64,000 nucleotides of DNA from Gamarada debralockiae (taxonomy: Eukaryota; Ascomycota; Leotiomycetes; Helotiales; Hyphodiscaceae): the NCBI GenBank assembly GCA_002803225.1, contig NXFV01000748.1:1-64000 (forward strand). Direction: 5' to 3'. Positions within the stretch are counted from its first letter, which is position 1, and each line of letters starts with the position of its first letter. The notes beneath the pieces were generated by a model, which searched no databases, was not told the DNA's origin, and worked only from the letters and a program-made list of their open reading frames with translations. The position numbers were made by a program, and so were the translations under genes. Of the stretch, positions 35,054-45,097 are shown in pieces.

Positions 35054-35362
35054 ATGTCACATCAAGTCTCTTCTTATCAAAAGTAAGCACTACCTCACAT
35101 ACACCACGATGTGTCTCTTTCCTGACAACTTCCAAGCCCCACTTCAGAATCATCGTATCCACCACAGCACCAGCGTACTCCTCTCACTAGTAAAAACTTA
35201 GCGCAAGTAGAGAGAGCTCCCTCAAATCAAGAAACATACTTGGCGCACGATCAGAACTTTGAGCGGGTGCCACTTGGTCTGCCAACATATAGGAGGACAG
35301 GACAAGAGATGATTAGAGCCTGGGAGGAGCAGTGGAGGCGGGCAAGTTGTGGGAGATGCTAA
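35054..35362 (+). CDS. Small hypothetical protein, 84 residues, two exons
   Basis: Exon 1 (35054-35082) encodes MSHQVSSYQ plus two bases. A 54-nt intron with donor GTAAGC and acceptor TTCCAAG leads to exon 2 (35137-35362), which is open for 74 codons to TAA. The product is hydrophilic: a Ser/Pro/Gln N-terminus, then VERAPSNQETYLAHDQN, FERVPLGLPTYRRTGQEM, and a Trp/Arg-rich end (IRAWEEQWRRASCGRC). There is no signal peptide or membrane segment. I do not recognise a family. The case for a gene rests on the TATA box, the A/C-rich leader before the ATG, exact phase across a canonical intron and protein-like composition. It is the only gene I can support between 32.7 and 38.5 kb. Confidence 0.6.
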
Positions 35363-36619
35363 TGAAGTGAGGTAGATTATGAGGTCGGAAGATATGGCAA
35401 GAGTTTCAAGAAAGCAGGGAAGCAGTAATAGTAATAGCAACTTGGCGTAAAGTGAATAATGGCTTGACATCATCGGAGAGTTTTCAATGAGGAGGATCGT
35501 TCAACATCGGAGCTGTAAGGTTAGGGTAGTGCGCAGTTGGCTCAACTGCACGCTTATTACCCAATGCACACTTCGATCACTATTTTAAACCCACTGCTGC
35601 AATCTCTAGAATAAAATATCTTTTCAAAATTGGTTTCATATTCATAGAAATGTGACCTTTATTTGACACTTTCACTTGAAGGTTTTGAATTGAGTCTCGT
35701 ATCCAAGAGCTGCGGCCGTCGAGGCAAAGGAGGAAATCACGGTCATCGAACTTCCATGTCTTCTCTCAAATTTGAACACAGCAGCCCAGCACTGTCCCAA
35801 CGACGGAAGTAAACAAAGACCATCGCTTAGTGCCTTCGTACGTCTTCCTTCTTCGTCTTTCATCTTCCTCCAACCTCTAACATCGCACACTCACAACCCA
35901 ACACCATAGAGCCAGCATCAAATGCTATCCGTTGATCTCAAGCGAAATAGGATTCAAACGTGCATCAATGCAGGTATGTCGCTATTGCTAGAACCTTCAG
36001 TCGAGGAAAGGTAACACTACCATTTGCGACCGCAGAATCAGACACAGTCCTACGACTGCGGAGCATCCTTGAGTGCGCATCCAGCATTCAATAAGGTCTC
36101 CGTCGAACTTCTCCTTTACTGAGAATCGTCGGCCTGCCACAAACGAACCATAGCACACCATTTCTATCGTCGGCGTTCATCATTGGGTGAGTGCATCAAC
36201 CGCATCATCGACGGAGCCTCAAATGTGGATGTGAGTCTCAATTCTTCCCTCTAAGCCTACACTCACGGCTCGAACGATCTCATGAAGCTGACCTATCCAT
36301 CGTAGGGATCTCAGAACGAGCAAAGGACGGCTCCACATCTATTTGACCTTGACCGAGCGGTGGGAAAAGTTTGATATTCTGTGTGGAACTCATTCCTCGC
36401 GATATCATTATCGATCCTATATGCAAAGGCAGGTCTAACCAATCTGCTTAGTCCTGAAGACATTAACCACTTAGAGTTGAGCCCGACTTAAGCCATAATT
36501 CTCATAAAGTTTGACTGACTTGTTTTGTCGGGCCAGGTATTTGTGCGGACGCAATGACGGAATCGAACAACGCTGATCGAACGGAACACACCTTCTCGGG
36601 TACGGGGGGCTCATAATGA

Positions 36620-36697
36620 GCCGCGGAACAAAAGAAGAATGGGCCGACGTCAGACTTAATGCCGCGGAACAAAAGAGGAATAGGCCGACGCCAGACT
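36620..36697. repeat. Tandem duplication, 41-bp period, two copies
   Basis: GCCGCGGAACAAAAGA begins at 36620 and again at 36661. The copies differ at only a few positions over about 37 bases. Confidence 0.8.
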
Positions 36698-38124
36698 GTA
36701 CTTTGAATCATGGATCGGAAGCAATTGGGAGTTGAGAATGAGCAAAGGGTGGAAATAGACCAGAAAGAGGTTCGAGGAAAGCCAGTACTCCGTAGTGCTG
36801 TACAGACAGTCGACCTCGGTAGGCCATTTTAGTTAGCAATGAGAAGAGTCAAAGACTTTTCAGCTCCCCATTATTTGACTCTTCGACTTGACTCAAGCTG
36901 ATACCCAATCTTTAGAGGCGGTTCTTTCATTCAAGGGGGAGTCCGTTCGCCAGAACGACCAATTATCCGAGGTAACACGACAGCCATTTTTGGAATTTTC
37001 GTCCTAGCAGGGTTATGGCAGCGGGGAAATAGCCGGAGGGGCACGTCAGATACGGTCGGTCGGTAACCCCTCGTGAGTCGTGTCCGGCTCAAGGGTGAAA
37101 CAGGGCCGCTTCTCATGGCATATGACCGAGTCAGGCATAGCCTGGGAATCTACAGCCTCTAGAAAGTCGAGAACAAACTTCCAGAAAGAATTGGACCGTT
37201 GTTGCGCCGTCCTACGTTGCAGCATTCTCTATCGGACCACTAACACTCGAGATCTAGCTCAGCCACGCAATAGCTCCTCTTTATCCTCTTTAGCTGAACC
37301 TCTTTGGTGGGTAAATGTCACTTGGGGTTCTTTGGGATTCCTTGGAAAAGAAGTTTCTTTAGGACGGTTTGACGGCGGAGTGCTTGGGCCGTGGATCCAC
37401 CGGGGCCGTGAAGCGTGAGGTGAGGGCAAGAAAACCCCACACGGACGGACACCCCGCTATTGCGTCCTTGCGGATTGCCTATTCGGTGCCTCGGCGAGTG
37501 AAGGTTATCCACTGGATCTTTGGTTTTCCCGCGACATGCGATAACCATACAGTATCTCTTTACTCGGGATAATGTTTCGGCGGGAGGACAGCGTGTGTGT
37601 CTCTCTCGAGTGGTTGTATCGGGTGGATTGGGTGTTAAGGGGATGGAGGGAGGGCTATGCTGGCTAGTAATCTCGTGCATTCTTGGGAGTTGGGACCTTT
37701 TTTTTATAGCCTCTTGCCTCTTTCTCCCGGTGGCTGCATTTGCCCTGCATACGGACGAGCATGGAAAAAGAAGTCCAGTGGGCCCACGGTCAACGCAAAG
37801 AGACCCATCGTACAGACCTGATCTGATCACCCTCCATTTGGTTTTTTGGAGGTCTTGCCCTACCCCTTGAATTCTCTTTCAACTTTTTATCTTCAAGAGG
37901 GTCGCGTGTGTTGTTGCTGTTGAACAGCTGATTCTTTCGTGTAACAACAGCTGTTCTGTTTACACACCACGTGGATATTTTCGCGATAAGAAATCGCTCG
38001 CTCACAATCGATAAGGAGAATCGACCACCATTCCCCAGGATCAATCAACCTTTACTTCCAAGAACCTCCCACTCCTCAGTTCTTCCTCCTTCCCAGATCA
38101 CAGACCGCCCGGTGATCGTTCAGT

Positions 38125-38223
38125 GTAAGGACCCCTCTACAAATACTCTCGAAATACGTCAAAGAAATCAGCATTCAGCTGAAGTATTTTTGGCTCAAAT
38201 GCTCGTTTGCTGACCCTTTTTAG
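38125..38223 (+). other. Probable 5' UTR intron of the F-box/LRR gene
   Basis: GTAAGG at 38125 and a TTTTTAG acceptor ending at 38223, with GCTGAC 11-16 bases before it, fit a 99-nt intron in the leader. No coding frame supports it, so this is inference from splice signals only. Confidence 0.35.
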
Positions 38224-38537
38224 CATTACGAGCAGAATCAATAAATCCCGCGAACCATCAAAGGCCGCGAGGGGCTACACACGAGACTCTCCCTTCGAGC
38301 ATTGTGTCAGTGGCTTGATCAACGAGGAATATTCCCTTTTGCATTCCAAGGGCGTTGTTGAATTCATTCGTCCTCAAGAACTGGGTAGCGAAGTCAAGAT
38401 TTCCTGGATAAAGGGTACAAGGAGATCAACGACCCCGCGCGACGACGATCTTCTGACGAGAACCACAACTTAAGACCTGCAATTCCCTACACGATTCCAA
38501 CTATTTATTCGTACGAATTTGTTCTTCGTCGTCAATC

Positions 38538-40697
38538 ATGGCAAGCCCTTTACCAGACGTAATTCTCGAGGCAGCGAGCTCCTCGGGAATCCCGATCGAG
38601 CATTCAGAAGCTATTCCCATCGAACCACCTGCGAAACTCAAAGGAAAAGCTAGAATAAAGCAGAGTCTGCAACGAATTTCTTCGACGCCATCTCTTAAAC
38701 AATTGGGTCGAAGGAGGGCAACGAGTAATCCATACGGTAGCAGCAGAGGAGCATTGTCTTGTGTCAGCTTAGCATCTGCAAGCTCCCCAAGAATCTTCGA
38801 CAACTCGTATTCGTCCAATTCGTCAGGCGGAGGATATTCCACTGCTCCAACCTCAATACCAACTACGCCAGGGATTGATGCACCGTGCTTCGATGGCTCA
38901 TACGGTCGAATGGCTATCCGGAGGGTAGAATATGGCATAAATGGCACTTCAACACCAGGGGCATCGCCTACGACAAGCGCTCTGCCTTTGGACTTGAGAC
39001 CAATTTCGAGAGGAGCACTCTCACCTCTATCAGCGGGTTCAGCGATGCCAGAAATCTTGGAAGACTATTTCTCCCTCCCACTTCCTTCACCAAAACCAAT
39101 CCGGGTACGAAGAGCCAATTTTGACTTCTGGGGAGAAATGCCACACGAGATAAAGCTAGCAATTTTCGCATACTTGGAACCGAAGCAGTTAGTACGAGCC
39201 TCCATTGTGAGCAAGCATTTCCACAAGATGTGTTTTGATGGACAGCTTTGGACTTACTTCGATGCTTCCGAATTCTATATGGATATCCCGGCGGAATCCC
39301 TAGCGAAGATCATAATGTCTGCGGGACCGTTTGTCAAGGACCTGAATTTGCGAGGATGCATACAAGTGGAGCATTACAAACGGGCAGACTTAATAGTTAA
39401 GGCTTGCAAGAACCTCAAAAATGCAACGTTAGAGGGATGCCGAAACTTTTCAAAGTCGACTTTACATAGTCTGCTGAAGACAAATGAGAGACTGGCCAAT
39501 TTGAACCTCACTGGACTCACGGCAGTCACGAATGGTACCTGCAAGATCATTGCTCAGTCATGCCCCTCGTTGGAGATGTTCAACGTGTCCTGGTGCACTC
39601 ATATGGATGCGCGGGGCATCAAGGCTGTCATTCTTGGATGTCCGAATTTGAGGGATCTACGAGCTGGAGAAGTCAGGGGTTTCAACGACATTGGGTTGGC
39701 TCAAGACATCTTTGAGACGAACAGACTGGAAAGACTCGTACTCAGCGGCTGCTCCGATATCACCGATGAAGCACTTACGACTATGATCGCTGGTCAAGAC
39801 CCGGAAACCGATATTCTGACCGAACTCCCACTCGTACCAGTCCGCAAACTCCGCCACCTCGACTTGAGCCGCTGCAACCGACTTACCAGCGCCGGAGTCA
39901 AGGTCCTCGTAGGTCTCGTCCCGGATCTCGAAGGTCTTCAACTCAGCGGCTGTACATTACTCACCGATAACGCAATTTCCAGCCTCCTTGCTACAACTCC
40001 ACGCCTCACTCATCTCGACCTCGAAGAACTCGCCGAACTCACCAACCATCTACTCAGCGAAGACCTGGCAAAGGCACCTTGCGCACCAATCCTCGAACAT
40101 CTCTCGATCAGCTACTGCGAAAACCTCGGTGACACAGGCATGCTCCCCGTCATCCGCGCTTGTACGAGCCTCAAAAGCGTTGATATGGACAATACACGCA
40201 TCAGCGACCTTGTGCTCGCCGAAGCAGCACTCATGGTCCGCGCCCGTTCTTCTCGAACAACATGCGCACGCTCTCGTCCTCGCACTGGTCTCCGCATGGT
40301 TGTCTTCGATTGCCAAAACGTCACTTGGACTGGGATCCGCGAAGTGTTGTCCCGCAACTCGGAAATCAAGAAGCCAAGCGGTGACCAGATATCAGTAACT
40401 TATCCGACAGAGATAATTGCCCTGAAGTGCTTCTATGGATGGCAGCAGACTGTTGATATAACGACGCAGCGTGTATTAAGAGGCGATCTACATGCCGCAA
40501 AAATTCTCGAGAGGAAATGGGCTGAGTATATGATGGCGAGTGAGGAAGCTGGGGCTGCTGGGGCTGGCATGAGGAGGCGGAGGAGAAGAGCTAGGGAGGC
40601 GCAAATGGTGCATGCTGATGAGGAAGAGGGTGGTGTTGGCACGGGTGGTATTGGTCACAGACGAAGAGCTAGGAGCAACGGTTGTGCGATCATGTGA
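38538..40697 (+). CDS. F-box / leucine-rich-repeat protein with C-terminal CaaX box
   Basis: A single uninterrupted frame of 719 residues. A Ser-rich N-terminus precedes the F-box at about 196-235 (FWGEMPHEIKLAIFAYLEPK, then QLVRASIVSKHFHKMC). A run of cysteine-containing LRRs follows to about residue 560, for example LNLRGCIQVEHYKRADLIVK, LERLVLSGCSDITDEAL, LRHLDLSRCNRLTSAGVKVL and LEGLQLSGCTLLTDNAI. The tail is Arg-rich and ends in NGCAIM, a CaaX motif (Cys-Ala-Ile-Met) preceded by a basic patch (RRRARS). The protein is probably a substrate receptor of an SCF ubiquitin ligase held at membranes by farnesylation, as animal FBXL2/FBXL20 are by their own CaaX. It belongs to the GRR1/Pof2-like LRR class in general, but I do not claim it is GRR1. 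Confidence 0.88.
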   Translation: MASPLPDVILEAASSSGIPIEHSEAIPIEPPAKLKGKARIKQSLQRISSTPSLKQLGRRRATSNPYGSSRGALSCVSLASASSPRIFDNSYSSNSSGGGYSTAPTSIPTTPGIDAPCFDGSYGRMAIRRVEYGINGTSTPGASPTTSALPLDLRPISRGALSPLSAGSAMPEILEDYFSLPLPSPKPIRVRRANFDFWGEMPHEIKLAIFAYLEPKQLVRASIVSKHFHKMCFDGQLWTYFDASEFYMDIPAESLAKIIMSAGPFVKDLNLRGCIQVEHYKRADLIVKACKNLKNATLEGCRNFSKSTLHSLLKTNERLANLNLTGLTAVTNGTCKIIAQSCPSLEMFNVSWCTHMDARGIKAVILGCPNLRDLRAGEVRGFNDIGLAQDIFETNRLERLVLSGCSDITDEALTTMIAGQDPETDILTELPLVPVRKLRHLDLSRCNRLTSAGVKVLVGLVPDLEGLQLSGCTLLTDNAISSLLATTPRLTHLDLEELAELTNHLLSEDLAKAPCAPILEHLSISYCENLGDTGMLPVIRACTSLKSVDMDNTRISDLVLAEAALMVRARSSRTTCARSRPRTGLRMVVFDCQNVTWTGIREVLSRNSEIKKPSGDQISVTYPTEIIALKCFYGWQQTVDITTQRVLRGDLHAAKILERKWAEYMMASEEAGAAGAGMRRRRRRAREAQMVHADEEEGGVGTGGIGHRRRARSNGCAIM

Positions 40698-41305
40698 TAC
40701 AACATCACAAACCAAGTCAGACGGTTATCATACCTTTTCTTTCATGGATATGGTTTCGGTCTCAGATAGGGCGTTTAGGAACATAGGATTTGGTGTCAGG
40801 CAGGAATGGGCATTTTACGGATAGATGTTCTGTTGTCGTGAGTACGTTACTACTTTTGGCGAAGCAAAGAGGTAGAATGCAAGCGAGCGAAGGGGATTGT
40901 TGTATGTAGCTTTGCAGCAGATAGTTGAGAATACATATACATACGATATGAAACCCCTGCTCCAGTCGCTCCCGCCTAGTCTGTGATTCGTTCGATTAAA
41001 GTGAATGATTCGCTTTGTAGGATCGACGTAGTGCTGACGGGACAGGGACGGAATAGGGGGCACAAGCGCGGAATCAAGGACGTCGTGGGAGCAATTGTCT
41101 CTTACGATGGTTGAGCACGCGACGTTTATCCCGTGTTTTCATCTCTTATCAAGTAATGTTCCCTTTTGACGTATTAACTACAGGCTCCACTTTCTTGTGA
41201 AGCATTTCGGACTTCACTTCAACATCTCGCAGTAGCAACGTAAATAAAGTCACGCTCTCTTCCCGCAACTCTCCACCTACGCATGCAAAGTATTCACGAG
41301 GACGG
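40698..41305. other. Intergenic
   Basis: The 3' region of the F-box/LRR gene. It contains one copy of the intron-type repeat, listed separately. Confidence 0.5.
40985..41013. repeat. Distant copy of the HOS4-intron motif
   Basis: Positions 40985-41012 match 1169-1196 (intron 4 of the HOS4-like gene) at about 20 of 28 bases without gaps. It lies about 290 bases beyond the stop of the F-box/LRR gene, outside any intron I can identify. Confidence 0.45.
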
Positions 41306-42719
41306 TTGAACAACTCCACTCTAAATGCACGCCCTACATTTCGGACGCATTTACATTTCTCGAGAGACTTGACTGAAGGTCAAGAGATATCCCAATCCCA
41401 AGACGTCGCTGCATCAACTGATAAACAAACGCAAGAAGCCGACGCTCAAGGTAATATCTTCCCTCCTTTCCTAAACTTAGAAAATTCTGTTTCTCACCTC
41501 CCCAAAAGCCAGAGTGAATACCACACCATCTCGTACCTTGAAGTCGCCAATCCCTTTTTGCAATTAAATAAGCCTTCCAAGCCGCGGCAGATTTCGCCAA
41601 GAATCAATCTGCATATTCCTAGAATCTGTTGGACTCGATACCATACATCTACATCTGATCCTCTCTCCGAGTCCGAAGAAGAAGAAGAAGTGATGTCGTC
41701 AATTGTCACTCTTGAGATATCGCACGAGGTCTCAGATAAGGAGGAGAACGTCATCCGGGCACAACAAGTCACCTTGCTCGACCCCGTCCCCAAGCCCGAA
41801 GGAGAAGCAATGTCGTCTATTACTGTGTCTGAGACACCTCTCAATGTCACAAACAAGGAGACTATTACCCAGGCTCAAGAAATGACCCTGCTCGATCTTT
41901 CGATACCACCGACGGAGTTTGAGCTCTTCCCGAAGTTGTCAGCGGAGCTGCGTCTCAAAATTGTATGTCAATCATTTTTTTACTTATAAAAACATACGTA
42001 CTGACTTCCAATTGCACAGTGGAAGTTTACAGCTCCCGATCCTCGCGTTATTCCCCTGAAATTGAAGTGGATTAAGTTCCGGTACGCAAGATGTCAATTC
42101 TCAGGAAGTCAAATCACGTCGTGTACGCTGTGCTCCACGTCTGCAAGGAGTCACGAGTGGCGGGCCTCAAGATGTATAAGCTGAGTGTCGCGACTCTTTA
42201 TGGTGAACCAACTGTGTATGTCGACTTTTCAAGAGATACTATTCACCTCTGCGAGTTGGGCAATGGAATCAACCTTGCTAAGCTGAAGGAGATCCGGTGT
42301 CTCTCAATGGCAGAGCTCCAGGATCAAGAGGGCTTCCACCGAAACACTCAAATACTGGCTGAGCTTCCACGCGTTGTGGAATTTGCCGTCGTCTTGGAAA
42401 AAGCAGGCTGTGATTCCGGAAAGACCTGAAGTTTATGCATCCGACCGAATCTGAGAAAGGCTACGGCACCGCAGCCAAAAGAAGAACTTTGGGAGTTGTT
42501 TGTCCCTGGGTGTTGATGGACCACCATATCGAGACGTATTTTGAGGAACATTAAGCAGACACACCAGGCGCAAATTACCCTCCAATTGCACTTAAGGTAC
42601 TGGTACCAGCGGACGGCGACGAACAAAACGAAATGGCAACGTGGAGGAAGATTCAAGCGATGAGGAAGAGGGGTCGGTACGTCATAGAAAACTATGATAG
42701 GTCCTCTGTAACAATCTAG
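41306..42719 (+). pseudogene. 2EXR-domain protein, frameshifted and interrupted
   Basis: The frame open from 41306 (no ATG at that point; first in-frame ATG 41693) leads through an acidic Ser/Glu region into FELFPKLSAELRLKI. A 54-nt intron (donor GTATGT near 41966, acceptor 42018-42019) then gives WKFTAPDPRVIPLKLKW. This is the 2EXR signature. The family motif AVLHVCKESRVAGLKMY follows in a frame one base back. After LPRVVEFAVVLEKAG the continuation (ESEKGYGTAAKRRTLGVVC) is one base back again and has TAA at 42552-42554 before a last open stretch to TAG at 42717. So there are two apparent single-base losses plus one stop. It is probably a pseudogene. The N-terminal part contains an imperfect 38-residue duplication. 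Confidence 0.6.
41693..41926. repeat. Imperfect coding duplication, about 117 bp, two units
   Basis: The translated units begin MSSIVTLEISHEVSDKEEN and MSSITVSETPLNVTNKET and end with AQQVTLLD and AQEMTLLD. Starts are at 41693 and about 41810. Confidence 0.6.
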
Positions 42720-43357
42720 GATACTTCAAGGTACTTGTACAAGTCGAGTTTGGACTTCGAGTGCCTCCGCACAGCAGACCGACAACTGGGGCTTTGAAGA
42801 TGAACACTGTGGACTTATCAGGTGAAGGGCACTTTGGACGATGGAAAGATACGCATTAAGGCCAGACTCTCAAACACACAATAAACCATTCTTGAACGCA
42901 ATAACACAGGCTTAAGAGCAAATGTGATTTCGTTTCTGGAGCTGTGCTTTAAAATCACTAACCTATTTCCGTGATCTTACTACTCGTAGAGAAGACATGT
43001 CAATCAGAGACCCGTGCATTTTTGTATGAGTGGTACCAAGTTGCCTCAGTCACAGGAGCTTTGTCATATTGTTGTCCGTAAGGATCTTCGAGAGGGTAAC
43101 GGATCATTGTCGCGACGATCGTTCTTCTCGGAATGCTGTGTGCGAAGCTACTCTTGCACAACGAGTCCTTCATTACCTAACAGCTTAAAGACTTCGTTTA
43201 GCAGCCAGGCAGAGACCTTGACTGCTTCTTCATCCACAGTACCTCCACCACAACTGTGAGAAGTGGCATCTTCTGTCTGTAGGGAGCGAGCCCCTTACGA
43301 GATCCCAATGGTATAAAGTAACACCTTTGCATCGCCAAAAGATACGAAGAAGTTACC
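42720..43357. other. Intergenic, convergent
   Basis: No gene recognised between the 2EXR remnant and the 3' end of the ear-binding-like gene. Confidence 0.45.
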
Positions 43358-45097
43358 TCAACGATGCTTCAACTTCGCCTCATGTTCAAGCCAGAAATTC
43401 CGACAAGCTCGATGACCCCAGTGTTCGACCCACCATTCTCCGAAACTATCCTCGACCTGCACATCAACCTTGTTGATCCTCTCTTCTCTCTTCAGTCCAC
43501 ATATAATGCATGGCTTCGGTGCAGTGAGACCTCCTTCCTGAGTCTTGACATACATCGACTCGCTGATATCAGGTATCGACAGGTGTGCCGAAGCATCATG
43601 CATACTTGAGTTGGCCACCGCAATAGCTGATCTCAAGCGCCCAAGCTGCTCTTTCCAGACACGTACGACATCCGCAGCTTCGCGGTCCTCTCGAGTAATC
43701 TCCGCTTTGTCAACACCTGCTAATTTCATGCCACCTTTCCCTCCCGCTGCCGCGGGACCAATCTTCATCGCCTGAGAGAGAAGCGTGTCTCGTTTCCAGC
43801 GAAGCTTTCGGCCGGCTATGATCCGTGCGGCAACAACAGCAATGAGCAGATAGGCGCGCAGGAAATCTACTGTAGATGGATCGGATATGATGCGATTCTT
43901 TAATGAGAATGGTTGGGTTGCAACGGCTTTGAACAGTGTAGATTGTGGGAGGTCAAAGAGCGCTGGGAATAGAGCTAGGATGACGGATGGTGGAGGGATA
44001 TTGGTTGGAGGGGCTGCGTCAATTTGTGTAGATGCAGGTGTGGGCTTGGAGACTTGATCTACAGCATCCCAAGCCCAAGCATCGGCTTGTATACCGGATG
44101 CTGTTTTGGCGGGCTGTACAGCAGGCGACTCAGGCGGTAGGTCTGCGAAATCGCCCCATTCCTCATCTGCGTTGTCTGGTGCTGGTGAGTCGATATATGG
44201 CTCTGCTTTCGGTACCTTTGGCTCGTATGTTGGCCATGCTGTAATTGGAGACGCTGAATTGGGCTTGTCCTCCTTGGTTGTGGAAACTTGCTTTGTAGCT
44301 ATTCCCAGCTGTGCAAAGGGATTCCTCTCTTGGAATGATGGCGATTTTGGCGCTTGGGGGTATGGTAGATTTCCTCCGCTCAGAGTGGTTGTAGAAAGTA
44401 GATCTGCAGGTCTTTTGGTTGTTTTCGGCTCTAGGGTAGTTGCACCAAACAAGCCGGTGAGAGACTGCGATGGCGGAGGTTGAGGAGCTGGTTCAGAAGC
44501 CGCAGTCTCAAAGTCACCGAACTCATCGTCGCCCTCGGGTTCGGCCAGTTCATCCTCAGCGTCAAAAAGAACATCTCCGTAAGAACTTTTGGTCACTGGT
44601 GCTGAGCGTGGAGGGAAAGCTTGTGTCTTTGCAGCAGGTTTCGGCGGAGTGCAATTAGCAGAGTCATTCATGTTGCCGGAGAATAAGTCAAGGGTTGGTC
44701 TTCGAACCATGCCTGGCTTGTTCTGATCCGTAGTTCTCTGCATATCCCTCGTGAATCCGCCATAATTTGGTATCAACGTAGTGCGCGCTGGAACTTGGCT
44801 CTGACCTACTACTCCCTCAAATGAGCCCCATATATCGTTCTGAGCAGTATTGGCTGGCTGTGTGTTGGTTGCAGATGGAAATCCGGTCATTCCACCCCAT
44901 ATGTCACTGTTCGCCTTCGCTGCTGATGTCTGCCATTGCGAGAAACTGGCTCCCTGTCCAGTTTGTGTATTTCCAACCGTATTACTCAGGAACGAGAGAT
45001 CATTCGATGCGGGGGCCGTGTTCGGTTGATTCTTCTGGGGAGCTTGGTAGAAGCTGTCGAACTCGGCGAGGAGGTCGGCAGACATCGTAGGAGGCAC
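43358..45097 (-). CDS. Aftiphilin-like candidate, adaptin-ear-binding protein
   Basis: A single frame of 579 residues. The N-terminus (MSADLLAEFDSFYQAP) and repeated SDIWGGM / NDIWGSFEG elements are short linear motifs in disordered sequence. Two acidic aromatic motifs, DDEFGDFETA and DEEWGDFADLPPE, resemble the [acidic]-x-[FW]GDF motifs that bind gamma-adaptin and GGA ears, as in aftiphilin and yeast Laa2. The C-terminal third is helical, from SVILALFPALFDLPQSTLFK through ARIIAGRKLRWKRDTLLSQA. It ends in PCIICGLKREERINKVDVQ and EWWVEHWGHRACRNFWLEHE, where CxxC plus HxxxC could bind zinc. The role in clathrin/AP-1 traffic is inferred from motifs only. The start could also be 45085. Confidence 0.7.
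   Translation of the reverse strand: MPPTMSADLLAEFDSFYQAPQKNQPNTAPASNDLSFLSNTVGNTQTGQGASFSQWQTSAAKANSDIWGGMTGFPSATNTQPANTAQNDIWGSFEGVVGQSQVPARTTLIPNYGGFTRDMQRTTDQNKPGMVRRPTLDLFSGNMNDSANCTPPKPAAKTQAFPPRSAPVTKSSYGDVLFDAEDELAEPEGDDEFGDFETAASEPAPQPPPSQSLTGLFGATTLEPKTTKRPADLLSTTTLSGGNLPYPQAPKSPSFQERNPFAQLGIATKQVSTTKEDKPNSASPITAWPTYEPKVPKAEPYIDSPAPDNADEEWGDFADLPPESPAVQPAKTASGIQADAWAWDAVDQVSKPTPASTQIDAAPPTNIPPPSVILALFPALFDLPQSTLFKAVATQPFSLKNRIISDPSTVDFLRAYLLIAVVAARIIAGRKLRWKRDTLLSQAMKIGPAAAGGKGGMKLAGVDKAEITREDREAADVVRVWKEQLGRLRSAIAVANSSMHDASAHLSIPDISESMYVKTQEGGLTAPKPCIICGLKREERINKVDVQVEDSFGEWWVEHWGHRACRNFWLEHEAKLKHR

Larger units (their letters stand above)
35363..38537. other. Intergenic, 3.2 kb
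   Basis: No gene recognised. It contains a 41-bp tandem duplication at 36620-36697 and, at the right, the probable spliced 5' leader of the F-box/LRR gene. A 170-codon minus frame (37318-37830) looks like chance. Confidence 0.5.

Noticed and set aside
37318..37830. 170-codon minus-strand open frame
   Set aside because: Composition unlike a folded protein, no conserved motif; probably chance in GC-richer leader DNA.
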